Below, piece by piece: positions 52,739 to 62,900 of a stretch of 64,000 nucleotides of DNA. The notes beneath the pieces are model-generated. The model made no database searches. It saw only the letters and a program-made list of their open reading frames with translations, and was not told the DNA's origin. Position 1 is the first letter of the stretch. Each line of letters opens with the position of its first letter. The stretch covers positions 27,990-91,989 of the forward strand of contig JBBRNR010000011.1 in the NCBI GenBank assembly GCA_038230215.1. The letters are read 5' to 3'. Position numbers and translations under genes: made by a program. Source of the DNA: DASVRZ01 sp038230215. GTDB lineage: Bacteria > Verrucomicrobiota > Verrucomicrobiia > Chthoniobacterales > DASVRZ01.

Positions 52739-54238
52739 TCAATTCAATTGCAAAATTCGATCTACTTTCTGACGTATTTCCTGGAACCGTCCGGCATTTT
52801 CCGGACGCTTGATGTCCTCGTCCCAAGTAGGGATCATTTGTTTCATCCGCATCTTACCTTCCGGGGTCGCCAGTAGATGCGGGAAGCATTTTTTCACGAC
52901 TTCGAGCATGATATTTACGGAGACAGATGCACCGGGGGATGCACCGAGGAGAGCGGAAATGCTGCAATCTGCGTCGGTAATAACTTCAGTGCCGTAATGC
53001 ACGATGCCAGCCTTACCGTCGGTTTTTTTGATCGCCTGTACGCGAATTCCAGCGTCGATGAGTTTCCAATCTTTTGCTTCCGCTGCCGGGTAAAAAACCT
53101 GAAGCACATCCATGCGATCCTGCATGCTTTGCGTGCCTTGCTGCACGAGGTAGCGGACGAGATCGAGGTTGTGGATGCCGATGTTGACCAGCGTGAAAAG
53201 ATTGTCGGGCCGAACTGAAAAAGGCAGATCGGTGAAGCTACCTTTTTTGTGGAGAAACTTCGTGGTCCAGGCGGCGAAAGGGCCAAAGAGCAAAGTTTTT
53301 TTTCCTTCGAGAATTCGGGTGTCGAGATGCGGCACGGCCATCGTCGGCGCGGCTTCCAGCGGTTGACCGTAAACTTTTGCCTGATGCTTTTTAACGATAT
53401 CGGGATTATCGCAGACGAGCCACTGCCCACCGATTGGAAAACCGCCGAGGCCCTTCGCCTCGGGAATGCCCGCCTTTTGCAGCAGGGGCAAACTGCCGCC
53501 ACCCGCTCCAACAAAAACGAATTTTGTAGGATTTGTTCGGACCTTGCCGGTCGCGAGGTCCTTCGCCTGGACGATCCATTTTCCATCCATTTTTTGCAAT
53601 CCCACTACGCGATGATTGGACGCGATACCACAACGATCCTGCTGACTCAACCAGTGGAGAAGCTTGCTTGAGATGGCGCCGAAATTTACATCGGTGCCAT
53701 TGTTCATTTTGGTCGCTGCAATCGGCACCTCGCCCCGGCCTTCAATCAGCAGCGGGGCCCATTGGCCGATTGTCTCGCGATCGGTGGAATATTCGATTCC
53801 TTGAAAAAAATGGTGCGCCGCCATTCCTTCGTGTCTTCGGGCAAGAAACTCCACCATGTCCGGTCCATGGACGAAGCTCAGGTGTGGCACAGGGTTGATG
53901 AAATCTTTCGGGTTATCCGCCATCCCGTTCTCGACGGCATAGCTCCAAAACTGTTTCGAATGCTCAAATTGCTCGAAAATCTCGATCAACTTTTTCACGT
54001 TTACAGAGCCGTTGGGTTCGCGATTGGGCGTATAGCTTAGTTCGCAAATTCCAGCGTGTCCCGTGCCAGCATTGTTCCAGCCATACGACGCTTCATTGGC
54101 CAGATCCTCAGTGACTTCATAAAGCTGTATGCTTAGGTTTGGTTCGAGCCGCTTGAGCATCGCGCCGAGGTTTGCGGACATGACACCGCTGCCGATGAGG
54201 ACAACATCCGGATTTTCAACGTGCGTGGAGTATTTCAT
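52739..54238 (-). CDS. mqo: Malate:quinone oxidoreductase
   Basis: Membrane-associated FAD enzyme oxidising malate to oxaloacetate with quinone as acceptor, 499 residues, the usual length. The N-terminal FAD motif is VVLIGSGVMSANLGAML. Family signatures are YGWNNAGTGHAGICELSYTP and GMAAHHFFQGIEYS, then TKMNNGTDVNFG. No TCA-cycle genes are next to it. It stands alone between the ABC operon and the rhamnose genes. Confidence 0.96.
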   Translation of the reverse strand: MKYSTHVENPDVVLIGSGVMSANLGAMLKRLEPNLSIQLYEVTEDLANEASYGWNNAGTGHAGICELSYTPNREPNGSVNVKKLIEIFEQFEHSKQFWSYAVENGMADNPKDFINPVPHLSFVHGPDMVEFLARRHEGMAAHHFFQGIEYSTDRETIGQWAPLLIEGRGEVPIAATKMNNGTDVNFGAISSKLLHWLSQQDRCGIASNHRVVGLQKMDGKWIVQAKDLATGKVRTNPTKFVFVGAGGGSLPLLQKAGIPEAKGLGGFPIGGQWLVCDNPDIVKKHQAKVYGQPLEAAPTMAVPHLDTRILEGKKTLLFGPFAAWTTKFLHKKGSFTDLPFSVRPDNLFTLVNIGIHNLDLVRYLVQQGTQSMQDRMDVLQVFYPAAEAKDWKLIDAGIRVQAIKKTDGKAGIVHYGTEVITDADCSISALLGASPGASVSVNIMLEVVKKCFPHLLATPEGKMRMKQMIPTWDEDIKRPENAGRFQEIRQKVDRILQLN

Positions 54239-54526
54239 TATTGGAAATTAAACAGCGCCGAATGTGGTGACAAAGTTCCTCGATAACCTAAGCCGACATC
54301 GGGCTGATCGGACCAAGCGAATGGCTGCGAATGATGGCCGCAGCCATGGCTTCGAGAACTTCCAACCAGTCAAATGCATCGAGGACAGTGCGGCAGTGAC
54401 GGGGACGCGTTGTGCTCGAGCAGCGTAATAGGACGTTCAAGGTTAACAAATTTCGTAATGACCTCGCGGTAGGGCAGTTGATCAGGGCAATGATTCTTGG
54501 ACGGGGTTTTATTAAGTTGAAAGCGG
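54239..54526. other. Gap between mqo and rhaA with a possible gene remnant
   Basis: No complete gene is visible. On the minus strand one frame stays open across most of the region and ends in a protein-like stretch (LDAFDWLEVLEAMAAAII) before a stop near 54291; another frame gives LPYREVITKFVNLERPI. Neither has a start or domain. This could be decayed coding DNA or chance. Confidence 0.3.
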
Positions 54527-55777
54527 TTAAGACCGTCCGGAAAGGACATTCTTTTCGTAGTGCTTCACCTTATCGATCCATGCCCGGCCTTCGGGAACCT
54601 CGTTGCGGCGGCAGAACTCATCCCACACGGCACCCATTGGCAACGTTTTGGCCTCCTCAAAGAGTGCGAGCCGCGAGGTGTTGTCGCCTGCGTTTTCGGC
54701 ATCGCGCAGAAGAGCTGCGGGCTCGATCAATGCGGCGAGCAACGCCTTTTGCGCACTGCGGGTGCCAATGACCCAAGCCGCGATGCGATTGATGCTTGCA
54801 TCGAAAAAATCGAGGCCGATGTGCGTGCGTCCGAGGAAATCGCCGCGAACGAGTTCCTCCATGATGCCACGGGTCGGGTCATCAAAGAGAACCACATGAT
54901 CGCTGTCCCAGCGGACGCCGCGGCTGACGTGAAGCAAAAGCTCCGGCACGAACTGGAGCACCGACGAGATTTTGTCCCCCAGATTTTCCGTCGGATGAAA
55001 GTGTCCGGCGTCGAGGCAATAGAGGAGTTGGTTTTTGACGGCGTAAGCGAGGTAAAACTCGTGCGAACCTACGACGTAGCTCTCGGAGCCGATGCCGAAG
55101 AGTTTGCTCTCCACTGCGTCGAGATTGAGTGAACGATCGACGGGGACTGCAAAGATTTCATCCAGCGAGGCTGCCAGACGTTCGCGGGGAGATTTGCGAT
55201 CGAAAGGGATATCTTTGGAACCATCGGGAATCCAGAAATTTGTGACCGCAGTCGAGCCCAACTGGCGTGCAGCTTCGGCGGCGATCTTGCGGCAGGCAAT
55301 GCCGTGCTCGATCCAGTATTTACGAATGGCGGCGTCTGGATGAGAAAGAGTCAACCCATCATCGGCCAGCGGATGTGAGAAGTAACTCGGATTAAAGTCG
55401 AGACCCATTCCGCGTTCCTTACACCACGAGATCCAGCCTTGGAATTGCTCAACGGAATATTCATTACGTTCAACTTTTTTTCCGGCGAGCTCGGCGTAAC
55501 AAGCATGAAGATTCAACCTGTGTTTGCCAGGAATCAGAGACAGCGCCTGGTCGAGGTCTTGCTGGAGTTGCGCGATAGTCCGCGCCTTCCCGGGATAATT
55601 TCCCGTTGCTTGGATACCGCCGCCGGAGAGGCTGGCATCGGCTTTTTCAAAACCGCCGACATCATCGCCCTGCCAGCAGTGGAGCGAGATCGGGACGGAG
55701 GCGAGTGTTTCGAGAGCGGCATCGGTGTTAACGCCGAGAGTGGCGTATTGTTCTTGGGCGATAGTGTATGGAGTCAT
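54527..55777 (-). CDS. rhaA: L-rhamnose isomerase
   Basis: Converts L-rhamnose to L-rhamnulose. The product is 416 residues, nearly the length of E. coli RhaA (419), a metal-dependent TIM barrel. Characteristic stretches are ISLHCWQGDDVGGFE near the N-terminus, NLHACYAE, and the metal region SHEFYLAYAVKNQLLYCLDA, GHFHPTE and WDSDHVVLFDD. It starts 18 bases after the ASRT-family gene. Rhamnulokinase and rhamnulose-1-phosphate aldolase are not in this window. Confidence 0.96.
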   Translation of the reverse strand: MTPYTIAQEQYATLGVNTDAALETLASVPISLHCWQGDDVGGFEKADASLSGGGIQATGNYPGKARTIAQLQQDLDQALSLIPGKHRLNLHACYAELAGKKVERNEYSVEQFQGWISWCKERGMGLDFNPSYFSHPLADDGLTLSHPDAAIRKYWIEHGIACRKIAAEAARQLGSTAVTNFWIPDGSKDIPFDRKSPRERLAASLDEIFAVPVDRSLNLDAVESKLFGIGSESYVVGSHEFYLAYAVKNQLLYCLDAGHFHPTENLGDKISSVLQFVPELLLHVSRGVRWDSDHVVLFDDPTRGIMEELVRGDFLGRTHIGLDFFDASINRIAAWVIGTRSAQKALLAALIEPAALLRDAENAGDNTSRLALFEEAKTLPMGAVWDEFCRRNEVPEGRAWIDKVKHYEKNVLSGRS

Positions 55778-55795
55778 GTGGATTAGGGGTTGAAT

Positions 55796-56182
55796 CTATT
55801 CAGTATAGGGGATGGTAGTCATCAGGGTAAAATTTGGCTGGGTAACGTCGAGCCGTGAATATTGGACAATGATCGGGAGATCGCTGATGACGACGATTCC
55901 ATAGGGCACATCCCGTGGGACGACCGTGCCGTCCAATTGCTCGGGCTTATGCATTCCAATGTGTCGGTTGGAACGCGCGGAAATGACGATCTTCTCGATC
56001 ATAATCGGCTGCCTGTCCTCGAAAAAAAGTTCAAACCGAAGTGTGGCGGGTGCCTCGTTAAGATTGAGGATGCAGACCGATTCATGCCCTTCCCATTTCC
56101 CTCCAGTTCCTGGACTTGGAAGATAAGCATCGGGAATATACCAATGAGTTTTGCCGTGGGGAGTCGTGAGGGGCGCCTGCAT
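55796..56182 (-). CDS. ASRT-family (sensory rhodopsin transducer-like) small protein
   Basis: A 128-residue soluble protein that matches the family of the Anabaena sensory rhodopsin transducer: GKTHWYIPDAYLPSPGTGG near the N-terminus, HESVCILNLN, and RSNRHIGMHKPEQL, then VPYGIVVISDLPIIVQYSRLD. The family is a beta-sandwich proposed to bind small molecules, often near sugar genes. No rhodopsin gene is in the window. Here it is the first gene of an operon with rhaA and is divergent from a sugar symporter, so a rhamnose- or rhamnoside-linked role is plausible. Confidence 0.8.
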   Translation of the reverse strand: MQAPLTTPHGKTHWYIPDAYLPSPGTGGKWEGHESVCILNLNEAPATLRFELFFEDRQPIMIEKIVISARSNRHIGMHKPEQLDGTVVPRDVPYGIVVISDLPIIVQYSRLDVTQPNFTLMTTIPYTE

Positions 56183-56320
56183 TTTGAAACAAGGAGCGGT
56201 TACTAGAACTTAGTGCCGTATTTCCGTCAAGGAATTCAAAGCCCTCAGTGCGAAAACAAGGAATGGCGAAATTTCCTTTCATATTTCACGCTAGTTCTAA
56301 AAAGTGTAATCTCCAAAGCA

Positions 56321-57733
56321 ATGTCCAATTCCAGCCCCCCTCCTCCTCCTGCTAGCCACCTTCCGTTACGGACCAAAGTGTTGTGGGGATTCGGCGGCCT
56401 GGCGGATAATTTCATGTTCAACACCATGACCGCGTTGGGCACTTTGGTTTACGTCAACCATTTCAAACTCAGCCCGACGCTCGCGGGAGTCGCGCTTGGA
56501 TTGCCGCGCTTTTTCGACGCCTTTATCGACCTGTGGATTGGTAATCTTTCCGATAACTCGAAGTCGCGCTTCGGTCGGCGTCGGCCTTTCATGTTTCTCG
56601 GCGTGATCGGCTGCGTGATCCTGTTGCCGCTCCTCTGGACGGTGCCGATGGCGGAGACCGCGGCGAACGTCTGGTATGCGAATGTCCCTTTCCTCTACAT
56701 TATTGCCATAGGAAGCCTGCTCGCTGCGGCCTACACGCTTTTCGTGGTTCCCTACACTGCCCTCGGCTTTGAGTTGACGTCGGACTACGATGAACGGACA
56801 CGAGTCGTTCGGTGGCGCATGTATATCGGGCTGGCGGGATCACTTGCCGCTGGCTGGCTCTTTCGCCTGGCGGCTGCGGATTATTTCCCAAATCTCGGAG
56901 CCGGGGCATTCTGGGTGACGGTCTGGGTGTCAGGCATCGTGCTCGTGACTGGTTTGGTGCCGGTATTCGCCTGCCGCGAAAATCTTGTTGTTGAGAAACA
57001 GGAGCCGATCCGGCTCATCCCAGCCGTCAAATACTCCCTGACCAACAAGCCTTTCGCGATGCTTTTCGTCGCTTACGTGACGATCATCGTTGCCGTTTTC
57101 GCCGCGCAGAGCATTGCCCCATTGTTGATGCAACACTACGTCTTCGGCGGCGATGCCAAGCGATTGGGAGATTTTCAGGGCTGGTTGATGACCATGGCCG
57201 TCGCTCTCTCCTATGTGAGTATGTATCTCATCGGCTATATTTCCGAGCGGACCAGCAAACGAATCGCGATGATCTGGGGTCTTGGCTTCGCCCTGCTAGG
57301 CACGGCGCTCAACTACGTCGCCATCGATCCGCGCTGGCCTTGGATGATGTTTGTGGCGTCGTTCCTCGCCTTCCTCGGGCTCCAAGGTTGCTGGCTGATG
57401 GTCGACTCAATGGTCGCTGACATTTGCGACGACGACGAACTCCGCACCGGACGCCGACGGGAAGGCATGTTCAGCGCGGTTAAGGGATTCGCACTGAAAG
57501 CAGCTCAAGGTTTGACCTTCGGCCTGGGCGGTTACATGGCCGCGTTCGCCGGATTTGACCCGGGAAAAGTCGAGCATCTCGGTCTCGACGAATCCACCGC
57601 CTGGCGGATGAAAGTGTGCCTCGTGGGCTTTCAAAGCCTGGGCTTGATCCTAGCCATCGCTCTGATGTGGTATTATCCGATCAGTCGCCAGCGGGCGGAG
57701 GAAACGCAACGCAAATTGAGGGAAATGGCATGA
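56321..57733 (+). CDS. MFS sugar:cation symporter (GPH family)
   Basis: A 470-residue, 12-helix transporter of the glycoside-pentoside-hexuronide type. From the ATG at 56321, a short Pro-rich N-terminus (SSPPPPPASHLP) precedes LRTKVLWGFGGLADNF; the loop NLSDNSKSRFGRRRPFMFLG is the family signature. It overlaps the next gene by 4 bases (ATGA). With the downstream rhamnosidase it probably imports rhamnose-containing oligosaccharides. The 138-base divergent region contains an inverted pair TAGAACT (56204-56210) and AGTTCTA (56293-56299), possible operator halves. Confidence 0.88.
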   Translation: MSNSSPPPPPASHLPLRTKVLWGFGGLADNFMFNTMTALGTLVYVNHFKLSPTLAGVALGLPRFFDAFIDLWIGNLSDNSKSRFGRRRPFMFLGVIGCVILLPLLWTVPMAETAANVWYANVPFLYIIAIGSLLAAAYTLFVVPYTALGFELTSDYDERTRVVRWRMYIGLAGSLAAGWLFRLAAADYFPNLGAGAFWVTVWVSGIVLVTGLVPVFACRENLVVEKQEPIRLIPAVKYSLTNKPFAMLFVAYVTIIVAVFAAQSIAPLLMQHYVFGGDAKRLGDFQGWLMTMAVALSYVSMYLIGYISERTSKRIAMIWGLGFALLGTALNYVAIDPRWPWMMFVASFLAFLGLQGCWLMVDSMVADICDDDELRTGRRREGMFSAVKGFALKAAQGLTFGLGGYMAAFAGFDPGKVEHLGLDESTAWRMKVCLVGFQSLGLILAIALMWYYPISRQRAEETQRKLREMA

Positions 57734-58665
57734 GATTTTTTGGGCTTTGTGCATTACTCCTGTCTGCTTTCTGCTCCATCGGCCCTGTCCGCGCCGATTC
57801 GACACCGTCGTCGTTTGCTTACGTTCTCCAAGCTGATGCTTTTACGAAATCGAAGGCGGCAACTGTGGCAAAACTGGCGTCCTGCGGGCGCGACTGGATC
57901 GTCCTAGATGCCGTCTTCAGCGAAGATTCGCTATGGCAACGAGCGGAGTTAGATTCCATTCGCAAGGGTAAAGAGGGACGCAAAATTGTGGCCTACATCT
58001 CCATCGGTGAGGCAGAGGATTACCGCCCGTATTGGCACACAGAGTGGGGCCAACATGGACATCTGACCACCGCCGCGCCCTCGTGGCTCGGACTCGAAAA
58101 TCCCGATTGGACCGGAAATTATCGCGTTAAATATTGGAATCCCGAATGGCAAAAACTCATGCTGGCCGCCATCAATGATGCGATGACGTGCGGATTCGAT
58201 GGTGTATATCTCGACATCGTGGATGGCTTCGAGACATTCGAGCAAACCGACAAAGAGTATATAGATAACCGGGTGAATCCTGAGACCAAACAAACCTTCC
58301 GCCGTGACATGGTGGATTGGGTCAAAGCCATTGCAGCTCAGGCACGCAGGAGTAATCCCGAAGCCATCGTCATTCCGCAGAACGGTTCACAGTTACTGGC
58401 GCAGCCCGATTTTCTGGCGACGATAAACGCCATCGGGATTGAAGACCTTTTCACGAACGGTAACCAACTTCAGCCAAAGTCACACACCAATGAAGTGCTT
58501 GAGGATGTGAGGAGAATGATTGCGGTCCAAAAACCGGTACTTCTCATCGAGTATCCGAAGCGTGCGCAGTTACAGTCCAGATCAAAGGAACTGGCCAAGG
58601 CGAACGGAATGGTTTGGCTGATCACCGATCGGGAACTTAAGACGCTCGGGGTATCGGGAAGGTAA
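57730..58665 (+). CDS. Secreted GH114/TM1410-type glycosidase-like protein
   Basis: A 311-residue protein with signal peptide MRFFGLCALLLSAFCSIGPVRA. The TIM-barrel-like mature part has IVAYISIGEAEDYRPYW, NPEWQKLMLAAI, GFDGVYLDIVDGFETF and AIVIPQNGSQLL, matching the endo-alpha-1,4-polygalactosaminidase-related (GH114, TM1410) family. Substrate is unknown. The start is set by the ATGA overlap with the transporter and by the signal peptide. Probably periplasmic or exported, acting upstream of the cytoplasmic rhamnosidase. Confidence 0.8.
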   Translation: MRFFGLCALLLSAFCSIGPVRADSTPSSFAYVLQADAFTKSKAATVAKLASCGRDWIVLDAVFSEDSLWQRAELDSIRKGKEGRKIVAYISIGEAEDYRPYWHTEWGQHGHLTTAAPSWLGLENPDWTGNYRVKYWNPEWQKLMLAAINDAMTCGFDGVYLDIVDGFETFEQTDKEYIDNRVNPETKQTFRRDMVDWVKAIAAQARRSNPEAIVIPQNGSQLLAQPDFLATINAIGIEDLFTNGNQLQPKSHTNEVLEDVRRMIAVQKPVLLIEYPKRAQLQSRSKELAKANGMVWLITDRELKTLGVSGR

Positions 58666-58676
58666 ATTTAAAGTCG

Positions 58677-59936
58677 ATGAGAGATGATTCCGTCATCAAA
58701 TTAGCGCCAAGTGCTGATACATTTAGGTTCGCTACCATGTTTGGATGTTGGCTACTTTTGCTAACCAACACGGTCTTTGCAAATGGTTTCTCCACAGCGA
58801 GTGTTCGCGAGGACGGCGTGATCCTGGAGAATGGCAAACCTTTCTTTCCACTGGGTATTTACCACGACAGTCTCGACGCGGATTACTACGGCGACAAGTT
58901 CGTCAAAGACGTTGAGACGATCGCGAATGCGGGTTTCAACTACATTCATGTTTCCATGGATTTCACTTACGACGGCGCTACGCCTGAGCAGAGCACAGCG
59001 GCGCGAGTCGCTCGGTTTGCAGAGACACACAATGTGCGGCTGGGTGTGGCCGTCTATCTGAAGGCACTTCCCCAAGTGGTGACCGAACAGGCAAAATGGC
59101 CCGCCATTCTTAATTCATCGCTTGGCGACGACTTTAACACGGACGCCAAAGGTAAAGTGGGCGGCGTTCCGAAATACCCACCGGAAAGGTTGCGCACACT
59201 GAACCAGGAGGTAAAGGCCATCGCGCCGCGTTTATTGACTTACAGCAGCGGATCCAGTTTCGCAGGAGCATCTTTAAAAGGTTACGAGCGGACCGTGGAT
59301 TGTCTGGCCGTGCAATGTTATCCCATTGGCGACGGCAGCCAAAGCCAGCACAACGAACTCGAGGCGATGGACGATGTCGTCTCCAACTACTGGCGGCTTG
59401 CCGGTCCTGACGCTAATAAATCATTGATCGTAAACCCTCAGTCTTTTGCATGGGACGGAGGGCGCTGGCCTACTCCTGAAGAAGCCCGACTTCAAGCCTG
59501 GATCAGCCTGCTCGACGGTGCTCGCGGGTTGGTTTGGTATTCTTTTTTGACCAACACAAAACAGCCGTTGCCTGTTGCCAATCCTTCCTTATGGGCAGAA
59601 TTGCGTCAGTTGTTGCCTGAGTTAAAAGAGATCGTGCCGTTCCTTACAGACGGTCACTTCACCCCTTTGCCGAATCCAAATGATCCTCACTTTAATGATG
59701 GTGAAGGCACATGGCACGCCGGCTATTGGACGAAGGAAAATCAGAGACTGATCGTTGCCGTCAATACGCATTGCACTGAAAAAGTCGAATTCGACGTTCC
59801 GCTAGTCGGAAAAGGAGAATTAAGACCTTTGTTCTCCCCCGAGCGTTACGGCAAGAGTTTGCGTCACGAGGGTAATCAATTACGCGGCAAGCTGCGGCCA
59901 ATATCTATAGAAGTCTATCTGGAAACAACCGAATGA
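58677..59936 (+). CDS. Secreted putative glycoside hydrolase (TIM barrel)
   Basis: A 419-residue protein without a named family by eye. The signal peptide is MFGCWLLLLTNTVFANG if the ATG at 58737 is used; the start at 58677 adds 20 residues before it. The mature part begins ILENGKPFFPLGIYHDSLD, the typical opening of clan GH-A proteins, with NAGFNYIHVSMDF, LAVQCYPIGDG and ARGLVWYSF on later barrel strands. A C-terminal beta domain follows. It overlaps the rhamnosidase gene by 4 bases (ATGA). Substrate unknown. Confidence 0.7.
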   Translation: MRDDSVIKLAPSADTFRFATMFGCWLLLLTNTVFANGFSTASVREDGVILENGKPFFPLGIYHDSLDADYYGDKFVKDVETIANAGFNYIHVSMDFTYDGATPEQSTAARVARFAETHNVRLGVAVYLKALPQVVTEQAKWPAILNSSLGDDFNTDAKGKVGGVPKYPPERLRTLNQEVKAIAPRLLTYSSGSSFAGASLKGYERTVDCLAVQCYPIGDGSQSQHNELEAMDDVVSNYWRLAGPDANKSLIVNPQSFAWDGGRWPTPEEARLQAWISLLDGARGLVWYSFLTNTKQPLPVANPSLWAELRQLLPELKEIVPFLTDGHFTPLPNPNDPHFNDGEGTWHAGYWTKENQRLIVAVNTHCTEKVEFDVPLVGKGELRPLFSPERYGKSLRHEGNQLRGKLRPISIEVYLETTE

Positions 59937-62900
59937 AAATCACCAATCTCCGCTGTTGCTTGCTGACCAATCCCCTGGGCATCGACCGGGCCCAACCCGA
60001 GTTGAGCTGGGAATTCACCGAGCCGACGGAAGGTTCGAGTCGGCAAGTCGCGTATCGCGTGACGGTTGCTACGACACCCGACCGACTCGATACGCCGGAT
60101 CTCTGGGACTCCGGGCGCGTGGAGGATGCGCGGTCGTTTTTTATCACGTATGCAGGTCAACCGCTGGAAAGTCGCGTGGAGTGCCACTGGCGCGTGGAAG
60201 CATGGGACGAATCCGGCCAACATCTGCTAAGCACGGCTGCCTACTGGTCAATGGGATTGCTCTCCCCGGGAGATTGGTCGGCCTTATGGATTGGTTCCGG
60301 CGGTTCGTCATTCGGCCCAGATGGTGACGCGTGCTACCCCGAATCGTGGTTTGGATCGGCCCAATGGATATGGGCGGCAGATTCCACGCCGGGGACCTGG
60401 ACATTTTCGCACGAGTTCGATCTTGAAGAAGGCACCGCCTTGTCGGACGCATTTTTGGAAGTTCTCGCCGATGATGAAGCCGAGGTTTTCCTCAATGATC
60501 AGCCCGTTTGTCGATCATTACGGGCGCGGGCCCACATGAACCTGTCTCCTGGTCCGGTGCCCGTCTGGATGTCTGCAGATCGCTTCCAAACTGGACGAAA
60601 TTGCCTGCAAATCGTCGCGTGCAAACGACCTGGTGTAGATCAATTCACCAAACTCGACGCCGCTGGAGTGATTGCACGATTGCGTCTGAATTTTGCCAAC
60701 GGCCAGCCGCCTCGAGAGATCGTTACCAATCGGAACTGGAACTGCGAAGGTCAAAACAATCGCCAGGCCATCGTCGAGTTAGGCGCATTCGGTCAGGCTC
60801 CGTGGCATCGCATTTCCACTCGCGAGTATCCCAACTTGAACGCCCGTTATCTGCGCACAGAGATCGACCTTCCGTCCGCACCGCGCCGGGCAACGCTCTA
60901 TTTTTCCGGTCTCGGGCTGTCCGAAGCTTTCATCAATGGTCGCAAAGTAGGAAATGAAGTCTTGTCACCGAACCCAACCGATTACGACCGCCGGGTTTTC
61001 TATCGGACCTATGACGTCACGAATTTCCTGCAACCGGGCCGCAACGCGCTCGGAGCTTTGCTTGGGAACGGACGCTACTTTGCCCCGCGCGCCAACGTGC
61101 CTTTTCCCATGGCGCATTACGGTTCGCCAAAAATGCTCTGGCAGCTGGAAGTCACTTTTGAAGACGGCACGACGCGACGCGTCACCAGCGCACCGGAATG
61201 GAAAGTTTCCACTGAGGGACCGCTCGGTTGGAATAATGAATTTGACGGGGAACACTACGACGCCCGGAAGAAATTCAACGGTTGGAATAAAGCCGTTTTC
61301 GACGAAACAGGATGGACAGACGCAGTTTGCGTCGCACGACCTTGTGGAAGTTTGCAAGCCCAGCTCGCCGAGCCGCTGCGCGTTATCCGCCGGATCAAAC
61401 CTCTCTCTCAGTGGACCACGAAATACGGCACCACCATTTACGATTTCGGCGAAAATGTGGCGGGCTGGACTCATATCCACGCGGAGGGCGAAACAAACAC
61501 TCGACTGCGACTTTTCCACGCGGAGACACTGGATGGCGAGCACGGGCTTTTCATGGATAATCTGCGTTCCGCGCATTGTTGCGATGTCGTTGTTTTAGAT
61601 TCCAAACCGCTCGACTACGAGCCACGTTTTACCATTCACGGTTTCCGCTACGTCGAGTTGCGCGAGGAAGTGGGTACCTGCCGAAGTTTCGAGATCGAAG
61701 CCTGCGTGGTCCACGACGACGTCAAAGTGTCGGGGCATTTCTCGTGTTCCGATCCGACTATCAATTCCATCGTCTCCGCCGCGCGCCGAGGCATTCTCGG
61801 AAACTATCGCGGTATGCCAACCGACTGCCCGCAACGCGACGAGCGGATGGGTTGGCTGGGCGATCGCGCCGTCGGAGCGGCGGGTGAGATGATCCTCTTC
61901 GACGTCGCGGCATTTTACCGAAAATGGTTGCAGGATATCCGCGACGCTCAGATGCCCAATGGCTGCGTGCCCGATGTGGCCCCGCCTTATTGGAAAATGT
62001 ATACCGATAACGTTACCTGGCCAGCGTGCATGACCTTCATTCCTCATTGGTTGCACCGTCACTATGGAGACAGTCCAGAGGCCGTGCGTCATTTCCCTGC
62101 AGCCCAACTCTGGATCGAGCATCTGCTGGCACTGCGTCACGACGGCCTGATCGAACGTGATGTCTATGGCGACTGGTGCGTGCCACCGGAATCGCCCGAT
62201 CTCATCCACTCGGAATCGCCCGACCGAAAAACGCCGGGCCCATTGGTTTCGTCCTGTTATATGGTTCGCATTTTGGAGCAAGGCGCACAGTTTGCTGAAA
62301 TGGCCGGACACACGGACGTTTCTGAACGCTGGCTAACGGAGGCAGACGCGATGCGAGCCGCCATCAACCGTCGCTATTTCAATTCCGAACTCGCCAACTA
62401 CGCCAACGGCAGTCAGACCGCGTCCCTCCTGCCCCTGGCTTTCGACATTGTCTCGAAGGACAACCGAGATCGGGTTTTCGAACGCTTTGTCGCCAGTGTG
62501 CTGGAAACCGGCGAGCCCATCATCGGCACAGGATTGATCGGCACTGGCTGGCTGCTGCGCACTCTCACGGCGTTTGGTCGCGCCGACCTTGCCTGTGCAA
62601 TCGCTTCCCGGACCAAATACCCGAGTTGGGGCTACATGATGGAGCAAGGAGCCACCACGCTTTGGGAATTATGGAATGGCAACACCGCCGATCCCGCGAT
62701 GAACTCCGGCAACCACGTCATGCTTCTGGGGGATTTGCTCCCTTGGCTCTTCGAGGACCTCGCTGGCATCCAACCCGCAGAGCCCGGCTTTCGACATATC
62801 ACGCTGCGCCCGGCTTTTCCCGAGGCTTTGCAGCAAGTGACAGCGTCCTGCCAGGCGATGCCCGGTCTTATTTCCAGCAACTGGCACCGAAAGGAAAATG

